Made by a program: the position numbers and the translations under genes
Shown: piece by piece, positions 55,901 through 64,000 of the stretch
Position numbering within the stretch: the first letter of the stretch is position 1
Layout: each line of letters opens with the position of its first letter
The notes under the pieces: model-generated
Database searches by the model: none
What the model was told of the DNA's origin: nothing
Seen by the model: the letters and a program-made list of their open reading frames with translations, nothing else
Source of the DNA: Astropecten irregularis
Taxonomy: Eukaryota > Echinodermata > Asteroidea > Paxillosida > Astropectinidae
DNA: 64,000 nucleotides
Direction: 5' to 3'
Assembly: GCA_963971285.1 (NCBI GenBank)
Contig: OZ020251.1
Span: 1,550,001 to 1,614,000, forward strand

Positions 55901-58900
55901 AGAGATAGTAGGGCCTGACGCGTTTCGATCCTAGCAGGATCTTTATGGAAGGGTTTGAGAGATAGTAGGGCCTGACGTGTTTCGATCCTAGCAGGATCTT
56001 TATGGAAGGGTTTGAGAGATAGTAGGGCCTGACGTGTTTCGATCCTAGCAGGATCTCTATCAAAGGGTTTGAGAGATCGTAGGGCCTGACGTGTTTCGAT
56101 CCTAGCAGGATCTCTATCAAAGGGTTTGAGAGATCGTAGGGCCTGACGTGTTTCGATCCTAGCAGGATCTTTATCGAAGGGTTTGAGAGATCGTAGGGCC
56201 TGACGTGTTTCGATCCTAGCAGGATCTTTATCAAAGGGTTTGAGAGATAGTAGGGCCTGACGCGTTTCGATCCTAGCAGGATCTTTATGGAAGGGTTTGA
56301 GAGATAGTAGGGCCTGACGTGTTTCGATCCTAGCAGGATCTTTATGGAAGGGTTTGAGAGATCCTAGGGCCTGACGTGTTTCGATCCTAGCAGGATCTTT
56401 ATCGAAGGGTTTGAGAGATCCTAGGGCCTGACGTGTTTCGATCCTAGCAGGATCTTTATGGAAGGGTTTGAGAGATAGTAGGGCCTGACGTGTTTCGATC
56501 CTAGCAGGATCTCTATCAAAGGGTTTGAGAGATAGTAGGGCCTGACGTGTTTCGATCCTAGCAGGATCTTTATGGAAGGGTTTGAGAGATAGTAGGGCCT
56601 GACGTGTTTCGATCCTAGCAGGATCTTTATGGAAGGGTTTGAGAGATCGTAGGGCCTGACGCGTTTCGATCCTAGCAGGATCTTTATCGAAGGGTTTGAG
56701 AGATCGTAGGGCCTGACGTGTTTCGATCCTAGCAGGATCTCTATCAAAGGGTTTGAGAGATCGTAGGGCCTGACGCGTTTCGATCCTAGCAGGATCTTTA
56801 TGGAAGGGTTTGAGAGATAGTAGGGCCTGACGCGTTTCGATCCTAGCAGGATCTCTATCAAAGGGTTTGAGAGATCGTAGGGCCTGACGTGTTTCGATCC
56901 TAGCAGGATCTCTATCAAAGGGTTTGAGAGATCGTAGGGCCTGACGTGTTTCGATCCTAGCAGGATCTTTATGGAAGGGTTTGAGAGATAGTAGGGCCTG
57001 ACGTGTTTCGATCCTAGCAGGATCTTTATCGAAGGGTTTGAGAGATCGTAGGGCCTGACATGTTTCGATCCTAGCAGGATCTTTATCGAAGGGTTTGAGA
57101 GATAGGAGGGCCTGACATGTTTCGATCCTAGCAGGATCTTTATGGAAGGGTTTGAGAGATAGGAGGGCCTGACATGTTTCGATCCTAGCAGGATCTTTAT
57201 GGAAGGGTTTGAGAGATAGGAGGGCCTGACGTGTTTCGATCCTAGCAGGATCTTTATCGAAGGGTTTGAGAGATAGGAGGGCCTGACGCGTTTCGATCCT
57301 AGCAGGATCTCTATCAAAGGGTTTGAGAGATCGTAGGGCCTGACGCGTTTCGATCCTAGCAGGATCTCTATCAAAGGGTTTGAGAGATCCTAGGGCCTGA
57401 CGTGTTTCGATCCTAGCAGGATCTTTATCGAAGGGTTTGAGAGATCGTAGGGCCTGACGTGTTTCGATCCTAGCAGGATCTCTATCGAAGGGTTTGAGAG
57501 ATCGTAGGGCCTGACGTGTTTCGATCCTAGCAGGATCTCTATCAAAGGGTTTGAGAGATAGTAGGGCCTGACGTGTTTCGATCCTAGCAGGATCTCTATC
57601 AAAGGGTTTGAGAGATAGTAGGGCCTGACGTGTTTCGATCCTAGCAGGATCTTTATCGAAGGGTTTGAGAGATCGTAGGGCCTGACATGTTTCGATCCTA
57701 GCAGGATCTTTATGGAAGGGTTTGAGAGATAGTAGGGCCTGACGTGTTTCGATCCTAGCAGGATCTCTATCGAAGGGTTTGAGAGATCCTAGGGCCTGAC
57801 GTGTTTCGATCCTAGCAGGATCTCTATCAAAGGGTTTGAGAGATCCTAGGGCCTGACGTGTTTCGATCCTAGCAGGATCTTTATGGAAGGGTTTGAGAGA
57901 TCGTAGGGCCTGACGCGTTTCGATCCTAGCAGGATCTTTATGGAAGGGTTTGAGAGATAGTAGGGCCTGACGTGTTTCGATCCTAGCAGGATCTCTATCA
58001 AAGGGTTTGAGAGATCGTAAGGCCTGACGTGTTTCGATCCTAGCAGGATCTCTATCAAAGGGTTTGAGAGATCGTAGGGCCTGACATGTTTCAATCCTAG
58101 CAGGATCTTTATCAAAGGGTTTGAGAGATAGGAGGGCCTGACGTGTTTCAATCCTAGCAGGATCTTTATCAAAGGCTAAATGACAAGAGGACAAGAACAT
58201 TCAAGTAAAGATACACGTAAATAGATGAGAGGATCAGGACAAAGGGGGAGCTGGTTAAGGAGGTTGGGGGTAGGTAAGTGTGATCAGACAAAGAGGGGTC
58301 AGGGGTAGGCAAGATCAGAGGAGAAATAACGACTCCCACTTTTCTTCACTTTAGAGTATGAACAAAACAGTGAGAGCTTTCAAAATAATCATTTTTTTCT
58401 CTTCAGGTACCAGAAGGCACATCTGGGGTCAAGATCAGTTCCTTGATAGCTCTTCTGGTTCCAGAGGGAGAAGATTACGCAGCCGTTGAAATGCCAGATG
58501 ACCTTGGTGCATCACAGGGAACGGAAACGGTTAAGGAGGGGTCAGTAGAAGGAGTGTCAGACACGACGCAGTTCTCAAGTATGAGACATGCAGTTGGAAA
58601 GGACAGGTTAGTACTCAACCTTTTGTCAATGAGCTGCTTAGCTCACAGGATATATAGGACTGGAAGGGGTACCTAGTCCACAGCAAGGCAGCAATGAATG
58701 CCTCATTCAAGAAACCTGTATACCAGTATTCAAGTTCTGAGATAACTCCATTAGTATTGATCGATATAAGTGTAAACTATTCCATCATTTGTTTTTTGCT
58801 TGTGTTCAGTGCTACTTTGTCACCTGCCGTTCGACAGCTTCTAGACACCCATGAGCTCAGTGCTGCTGATATTCCATCAAGTGGACCTCATGGACGTCTT

Positions 58901-61900
58901 CTCAAAGGGTAGGTCATAGTGTGGTTGTCCAAACTGTCATTGACTTAAGTTAGAGATCTGAGGATTATGAGCTGAGACCGAATGTCTGGTTTAAAGGTAG
59001 TATCATACATTGGTTTTTGTCAAAGAAATACAGATTCATGGGCAAAAATATCAAGACAGATACAGTAACAGTCATCTGTGAACATTTCAGTCTCATTCCG
59101 TGCCCACTTTTTGAGAAAACAGTGAAAAACAGCCACAGTGTTACTTAAGTCTTTTCTCTTTTATTTTTTGATCTTTTAAAAGTTTTTCGGTCGTTTTTTT
59201 ACTAATTTCTGGACAAATACACCATTTCAGGCGGAAACATTTTAACTGTATGTTTCTACCACCATCATCTTCGTACCCTGTAAGTTATACGTAAATCTGT
59301 GTGAACATTTCTGTTTTGGTTTCTTACCAAAGTATGATACTACCTTTAATACTTTGTGCCCATGTCTTTAGAGTACTACTTGGACTGTCTGTATGGTAGT
59401 TTCTTGTAACTCCAAGATAAAAGCTGTCATTCTCTCCATCTCATTTTACAGTGATGTACTCAAGTTCATCGAGGAGGGTGGGGCACTGAAGGTTACTCCC
59501 ACACCTGCTGTGCCAGAACCCACACCACAACCTGTGATACAACCCCAGACAACGGTCCCCACCCCTAAATTTACACCATCAGCCACTGATGTCCCACAAC
59601 AGGTACCTGTAGCTGCTTGTTTTAACCTGGAAGCCAAGTCCTTACTTATTCAGTATTAATTGTAACGTGGCTTGACTAGATGGCTGGAAAGTCTAACAAA
59701 CCCACAAGATATTATCACCACTGAAATGGGCTTGAAGAGAGCTTTCCAACGGTATGTGACACTTGGGGTGCTATCTTACTCTGTCTGGTGAAACCTGAGA
59801 CAATTCAGGAGATTTGACTGGGATAAGTCAACAGAATATTGCCTTTGAATAGCTGGACAGGCTGATGACACCTGCTAATGACACCTGTTGAATTTCCATT
59901 AAGAAATTCTATGATATCATAATCATATTTTGGTCATTGGAACCATGACCACTCATTGCATTTACCCTGTCACCAAAGTAAACAAACTGATTATCCCCTG
60001 TCATTATTCCACAGGTTACTTTTACTGATATTGAGCTGACAAACATCAGGAAAGTCATTGCTAAACGGCTGACTGAATCTAAGGTAATTATGAGCAAATG
60101 TTTAATGATTATAAATCAGGAAATCTTTTTACTGAAAACTTTCTCCACATCTTCACCTCTGCTTTGGTTGAAAATAATCTCTACTTAAATCTCAAAATAA
60201 TCATCAAATAACCACAAGGGAAACTGACTGAATTTAAAGTCATTCAAAAATGAACAAAGAAAAATTGATTGGAGCGGGATTTGAACCGGCGACCTCCTGA
60301 AGACCGTACAGGTGCTCTACCAACTGAGCCATCCAGCCCTACGTTGGTGGTGACCCCAATAGTCAATTATCTTTGTTCGTTTGGCAGTCAGAAGCCATGA
60401 AACCACACACATACTGCAATATCCCAGGTATCATTTTATCAATACTCGCAGCAATGCTGCAACCTGAGAACAGTTCATGGGGGATCACTCAAAGAGTTAT
60501 TCTATTTTGTTTGCAGAGGACAACTCCCCACAACTATGCAAGTACAGAGTGCAATATGGATAGGATAATCAACCTAAGGAAAGATCTGAAGAAGGATGGA
60601 GTGAAGGTCTCAGTCAATGACTTCATCATCAAAGCAGCTGCTATGGCACTCAAGGTAAGACAAGTCTGACCATCACAGGGGGTCAGGTTCCCTTCCCGTT
60701 TAATCCTTCCCCAACTCAGAATCTCATAAATATCCATGAATTCTCACCAAATCCTGGAATGCTTTATTGGGAAGTTTAGTGAGTTTGGCAAAATTCAACA
60801 CGGTTCAATTATCCCTGTGGGTTATTCTTTGGACTTGGATGATTCAGGGAAACAAAATTTCATTATCATTGTCATTAAGTTGGGCCAAGTTGATCTTGGT
60901 TTAGGTCTCAGATGTAAAGCTTTTGACTACAGCCAAGTTCCTGAAACGTTGGGTAGTACAAACAATTACCTGAGAGACAGTGAGTTTAGCAGGTGAATTA
61001 TGCTAACTACTCTAATCACCTCAGTGGCTCTGGTCTTAAACTGCCACATCTGACTCTTGACCTTTGACCTTTAACAGGCACACCCAGAGGTCAATGCAGC
61101 CTGGTCCGGCCAGACGGTGAAGAAACTCCCAGATATTGACATATCCGTTGCCGTGGCAACAGACAACGGCCTGATCACCCCGATCGTCAAGAATGCTGTT
61201 GGGAAGGGTCTGCTGGAAATCTCAGAGAACGTGAAGGTAAGTTCATCAAAGGATGGATTCTTCTCACTTGATTCAACAACAATCTTCAGTTGGCACTATT
61301 TATGCACCCGCTGAATTTCAAACCAAAAAAAGAATGAATTAAAAAAATTAAACGTTCAAAGCATCCTTTTCAGTGCTGAAAGAGTGCAAAGTAGCCGGAT
61401 GTCACCTGCCTACCAGCTATACACCGATCCTGTAGGCCACGCCCACCATAGCAACGTCCTAGCAAAAACGCACACGCGCACGCACATCAAGTGTCACGAT
61501 CGCCCACACGCGACGAATCACATACACTCAACCACATAAACACTTCTCTCTGAGTTGGACTTTGGTTTTGAAAAAGGCCAAAAATGTACCTTTACTTTCA
61601 GCCAGGGCATCGAAAGCCAGGAATATAATGGAAATATTTAACACCGCTGACCAAGGTGAAAAATAAAACTCTGGTTTGTAAAAGAATCGCCTTGTACATA
61701 CAAAACAAAAAGTAAACTCAACGAAAAATGTGCACTAAAGAATACAAAATTCATGCCGTTATGTCGGACAAAATGGCGGCAATTTGTCGGACCTTAAATA
61801 ACGCGTTGTGATTGGCCAAATTGTTAAGGGGCGTGGCCTACTGGATCGGTGTATTGAGAGGCAACGTTTGGTTGACCTATACCAATCAAATGTCTTGATT

Positions 61901-63405
61901 TCACTTGGTATGGCAGGTTTCAGCAGACACAGGTGTATAGCACCCAGCATGCCACACACCATCAGAAAGGTCTTTTTGAAGAAATATTTGAGTGGAAGCA
62001 GTATCTAACTTGAAGCAATATCTCACTTGTGCTTTTGTTGAATTTTCATTTTTCAATCCGTTTTGAGATACCAGGGGTTGATTTCACGAACCCTTGTGAT
62101 CTATCGTAACTTGAGTCAAGTATAACCCATCGTATCCTACGTACATGTAGGGCTATAATGTATCACAAGTCCTACGGTTGATACAATGAGATTTGCGAAA
62201 TTGACCTCAGGTCCCACGTGAATCAAATGTCAACATCTTAAAGATGCTGTTGTTGTTGTTTGATAATTGCAGGATTTAGCAGCCAGGGCCAGACAGGGGA
62301 AGCTACAACTCCAGGAATTCCAAGGTGGATCCTTCAGGTAGGTGTCTAGAAATTACCTAATTATATGCAAATTTATGCAGAGATTATGACAATACTGTAA
62401 AGATACAGTATTAAAGGTACAGTACAGGATTAGAAACATACCCAAACAGAAATGTTCACAGATTTACGCATAACTTTCAGGGTATGACGATGGTGCTGGT
62501 AGAAACAACAGTAGTTGATAGCAAATTTCAGGAGATGGTTTCGAAAGTTTTCTGAGCATGATGTCTTTGTCCTCCATCAGCTGTACTATATGTCAACGGC
62601 TGCAGACATAAGCTGATCTACTCAGGGTGGTAACATTTATCCAGTATTGACTGAACATCGTGGTTTTGTTTGTCTTGTGCCCAAGTGCTTTACACTTTCT
62701 ATCCCTTCATGTTGCCCTTGTCTTCATATACTATAGCAAGGTGCAGGGCTCTATCTAGACTTTTCCTTGCATTGCAGACCTCTATAAGCTTGAGGGGACA
62801 ATTTCATATAAATGCTTAGCACGAAAAATTGCTTAGCACAAAAATGGCTTGCCCAATAAAACAAACCACATTGAAAATTTGATTTGATATTCATGGTCAG
62901 CGAACAACAGCCAAAGAACAATCACAAGTGATACACAACACATGGAAATTTGGCTGTTAATCCTGTTTTAATGAAGACAGAATTGTCATGCTTAGCAAAT
63001 TTTTGTGCTAAGCAGCTCTATGAAATTGGCCCCAGTATTCTTCCACTCTACCATTTGGTCAAGACAGCATCAATGGAACCACCTGCTGGGATGCTGAGCA
63101 TACAGGTGTTATGACCTAAGATTCCAAAATACCAATGAATCTGTTCTTCTTCTACATCTTACAGTATTTCAAATCTGGGCATGTTCGGTATCAGCGAATT
63201 CAGCGCCGTCATCAACCCACCACAAGCCTGCATCTTAGCTATTGGCTCGGCTAGAATGACCCTTAGCCAATCACTGAAGCCCCAGGCCATGACAACGGTC
63301 ATGCTCTCCAGCGACAGCCGAGTCGTCAATGATGCCCTGGCGGCCGTCTTTCTCAAGTCCTTCAAGCGGAATCTTGAAAATCCTCTCAGATTAGGTATTT
63401 TATGA
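52785..63405 (+). CDS. PDHX: PDHX gene: pyruvate dehydrogenase complex protein X (E3-binding protein), 11 coding exons
   Basis: Mitochondrial matrix structural subunit that tethers dihydrolipoamide dehydrogenase (E3) to the E2 core of the pyruvate dehydrogenase complex. Joining 52785-52917, 54037-54120, 54804-54904, 58407-58606, 58810-58908, 59452-59602, 60015-60083, 60517-60654, 61078-61236, 62273-62337 and 63165-63405 gives an open frame of 1440 nt (479 aa; human is about 500). All introns are GT-AG. Residues 1-44 are basic and Ser/Arg-rich, fitting a mitochondrial presequence. A lipoyl domain spans about 49-125 with the lipoyl lysine in ETDKA (Lys89). A peripheral-subunit (E3) binding domain spans about 174-210. 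A Pro/Thr linker follows, then a CAT-like inner domain from about 257 to 479. The E2 active-site motif DHRVVDG reads DSRVVND (450-456), with the catalytic His replaced by Ser. This separates PDHX from the acetyltransferase DLAT and matches vertebrate PDHX. It is head to head with APIP. Confidence 0.95.
54037..54120 (+). CDS. PDHX: PDHX exon 2 (lipoyl domain, first half)
   Basis: Acceptor TTGCCAG at 54030-54036; donor GTAAGA at 54121. It codes the [19 protein letters not shown] block typical of 2-oxoacid dehydrogenase lipoyl domains, residues 45-72, and enters and leaves in phase 1. Confidence 0.95.
54804..54904 (+). CDS. PDHX: PDHX exon 3 (lipoyl-lysine segment)
   Basis: Acceptor TTTGTAG; donor GTGAGT at 54905. 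It encodes residues 73-106, including the lipoylation motif [12 protein letters not shown] with Lys89. The satellite array starts about 90 bp after this exon. Confidence 0.95.
54994..58173 (-). repeat. 57-bp satellite array, about 56 copies, with a hammerhead-like core
   Basis: Fills PDHX intron 3. Read on the minus strand, each unit has a hairpin GATCCTGCTAGGATC followed directly by GAAAC, then two variable bases and GTCAGG. Variation is confined to a few sites: the step between GAAAC and GTC (AC, GC or AT), the spacer TTTATGG/TTTATCG/CTATCAA (plus strand), and the bases after GAGAGAT. The hairpin is unchanged in all but the two copies nearest exon 4. Because 57 is a multiple of three, the minus strand is open for 1092 codons with a 19-residue repeat. 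The edges match the dispersed element at 9510-9600 and 2410-2535, so the array probably grew from one copy of it. Confidence 0.95.
58407..58606 (+). CDS. PDHX: PDHX exon 4 (end of lipoyl domain and linker)
   Basis: Acceptor TCTTCAG; donor GTTAGT at 58607. It opens with [20 protein letters not shown], the C-terminal strand set of the lipoyl domain, then an acidic, Gly/Ser/Thr-rich linker up to about residue 172. The 3.5-kb intron before it is mostly 57-bp satellite. Confidence 0.93.
58640..58720. repeat. Stray inverted part-unit of the ~120-bp repeat (PDHX intron 4)
   Basis: GGACTGGAAGGGGTACCTAG, then CACAGCAAGGCAGCAATGAA: reverse complement of the unit in APIP intron 3. So the same sequence sits in both neighbouring genes. 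Confidence 0.75.
58810..58908 (+). CDS. PDHX: PDHX exon 5 (E3-binding domain)
   Basis: Acceptor GTTCAG; donor GTAGGT at 58909. It codes [20 protein letters not shown] and GPHGRLLKG, the conserved peripheral-subunit binding domain (about residues 174-206) that grips the E3 dimer. Confidence 0.95.
58991..59349. mobile_element. TTAA-flanked MITE, family A, copy 10 (PDHX intron 5)
   Basis: Complete copy with TTAA flanks, ending about 100 bp before PDHX exon 6. Confidence 0.9.
59452..59602 (+). CDS. PDHX: PDHX exon 6 (end of E3-binding domain, Pro/Thr linker)
   Basis: Acceptor TTTTACAG; donor GTACCT at 59603. DVLKFI closes the binding domain; residues 217-256 are a Pro/Thr/Gln/Val flexible linker. 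It ends in phase 0. Confidence 0.9.
60015..60083 (+). CDS. PDHX: PDHX exon 7 (start of inner domain)
   Basis: Twenty-three codons, phase 0 at both ends. Acceptor TTCCACAG; donor GTAATT. It encodes [14 protein letters not shown], the signature N-terminal helix of E2/E3BP inner domains. Confidence 0.93.
60200..60405 (-). mobile_element. tRNA-headed SINE (PDHX intron 7), best-preserved copy
   Basis: Minus strand: GGCTTCTGACTGCCAAACGA, then GGGCTGGATGGCTCAGTTGG, GCCGGTTCAAATCCCGCTCC, and a tail of GTTCATTTTTGAATGACT and GTGGTTATTTGATGATTATT. It lies antisense to PDHX. Confidence 0.85.
60517..60654 (+). CDS. PDHX: PDHX exon 8 (inner domain)
   Basis: Forty-six codons, phase 0 at both ends. Acceptor TTTGCAG; donor GTAAGA. 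It contains [12 protein letters not shown] and [16 protein letters not shown], core E2-fold segments shared with vertebrate PDHX. Confidence 0.95.
61078..61236 (+). CDS. PDHX: PDHX exon 9 (inner domain)
   Basis: Fifty-three codons in phase 0. Acceptor TTAACAG; donor GTAAGT. It contains HPEVNAAW and [20 protein letters not shown], strongly conserved in the acyltransferase fold. Confidence 0.95.
62074..62207. mobile_element. GGGGTYGATTTCACGAA element (PDHX intron 9)
   Basis: Ends GGGGTTGATTTCACGAACCC and GATTTGCGAAATTGACC, interior CCCATCGTATCCTACGTA. It ends 65 bp before PDHX exon 10. A truncated end of the same family lies at 63817-63850 in the 3' flank. Confidence 0.75.
62273..62337 (+). 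CDS. PDHX: PDHX exon 10 (inner domain)
   Basis: Short exon between AATTGCAG and GTAGGT. It encodes [21 protein letters not shown], the LA..AR.GKL..EEFQGGSF motif that leads into the catalytic-loop region. Confidence 0.93.
62411..62509. mobile_element. Family A/B MITE, truncated copy 11 (PDHX intron 10)
   Basis: Begins TTAAAGGTACAGTACAGGAT and stops after GTGCTGGTAGAAAC; the right half is missing. Confidence 0.75.
62794..63033. mobile_element. GGGGCCAATTTCA inverted-repeat element, copy E3 (PDHX intron 10)
   Basis: Reverse-oriented interior relative to E1/E2 (AGCGAACAACAGCCAAAGAA). It ends 131 bp before the last PDHX exon. Confidence 0.85.
63165..63405 (+). CDS. PDHX: PDHX exon 11 (C-terminal, pseudo-catalytic motif, stop)
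   Basis: Acceptor CTTACAG at 63164; TGA at 63403. It carries [20 protein letters not shown], then [19 protein letters not shown]. Ser451 stands where true E2 enzymes have the catalytic His, and the last motif positions read ND rather than DG. It ends [10 protein letters not shown]. Confidence 0.95.
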
Positions 63406-63676
63406 TTTGTCATTCAAAAATTATTGCACAAAATTTATTAAGTTTGAATATCTTATATAACCAATTTCAAGCACAACTGGTTTGGGGTTACTGTGGGGTT
63501 ACATAGTAGTTGAATTAATAATTTATGGCAAACTTATGAAAGAGTATTTGAAATTTACAGTGTAATTTAGTGGATTAAACTTGTGTCATACCTAGAGTGA
63601 GGTTTGATTTTGACAGAATTTAGACAAAGAGTGAATTACAGTATAAAATTGCATTGTGTATGAATAGATGCCCCCA

Positions 63677-63682
63677 AATAAA
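63677..63682 (+). terminator. PDHX: Candidate poly(A) signal of PDHX
   Basis: First AATAAA seen downstream of the PDHX stop codon, 272 bp after it. No transcript end can be seen directly, so this is an inference from position. Confidence 0.45.
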
Positions 63683-64000
63683 TGTATTGAAAATGGAGAT
63701 GCGACAAAGACATTTGAGGAGGGGAACTGCTGGTACTGGGTGTTGTGGGGGAATACAGGAATTATGTATGGCTTACTTTGAGACACGAGACTTCTCAGTA
63801 ACCCTCCTTTTAATCCGGGGTCGATTTCACCAAACTCGTCATAACTTATTCTTAGTCATAGAACGGAATGAAACACCATTTTCAAAACCAGCTCAGCAAC
63901 ATTCACAGCTTGAGACATTCATAAGTGGCTAGCAGGGTGAAAGTTTGTTCTTTAATAGGCAAGGAAATGTCTATTATAAAAGAGAATGCTTATAAGATCA

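Noticed and set aside
54994..58173. CRISPR-like array (regular repeats)
   Set aside because: There are no unique spacers: units abut directly, and the host is a eukaryote.
54922..58200. 1092-residue minus-strand protein
   Set aside because: It is entirely the 57-bp satellite in an intron of PDHX; the open frame follows from the unit being divisible by three and homogeneous. Several other frames are open for the same reason.
52785..63405. DLAT (E2 acetyltransferase) instead of PDHX
   Set aside because: There is only one lipoyl domain, the catalytic His is Ser, and the neighbour is APIP; all point to PDHX.

Overview
This window is nuclear DNA from an animal: AT-rich, intron-rich, and crowded with short non-autonomous transposons, tRNA-headed SINEs and minisatellites. 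The repeat style (many 150-400 bp inverted-repeat elements, ACATGTA-rich stretches, hammerhead-like motifs) suggests a marine invertebrate, most likely a deuterostome such as an echinoderm or hemichordate. The species cannot be fixed from sequence alone. Nothing prokaryotic is present.

Two real genes can be assembled exon by exon. APIP (methylthioribulose-1-phosphate dehydratase, methionine salvage) lies on the minus strand from 52355 down to 23161, with eight coding positions. Its last position exists as two alternative terminal exons. PDHX (E3-binding protein of the pyruvate dehydrogenase complex) lies on the plus strand from 52785 to 63405, with 11 coding exons and 479 codons. The start codons are 429 bp apart, head to head, so the two genes probably share a bidirectional promoter. 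APIP and PDHX are also head to head in human (11p13), so this is old microsynteny. Their products work in different mitochondrial and cytosolic pathways; the link is probably the promoter rather than a shared reaction.

Layout: 1-23160 is gene-free flank with transposons, palindromes and simple arrays. 23161-30482 holds the 3' exons of APIP, with a 64-68 bp minisatellite between the two terminal exons and a 114-bp array in intron 7. 30483-46385 is the large APIP intron 5, packed with repeats: an 8-bp-flanked hAT element, a short hammerhead-like array, and a cluster of a 14-bp direct repeat around a basic ORF. 46386-52355 holds the 5' exons of APIP. 52356-52784 is the shared promoter. 52785-63405 is PDHX, whose intron 3 is almost filled by about 56 copies of a 57-bp satellite. 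63406-64000 is 3' flank.

The most unusual item is that satellite. Its minus strand repeats a hairpin followed by GAAAC..GTC, the layout of a degenerate hammerhead ribozyme, and the same motif occurs singly or in short arrays at four other places in the window. A separate palindromic repeat family carries a better-preserved hammerhead-like core at 5293-5369.
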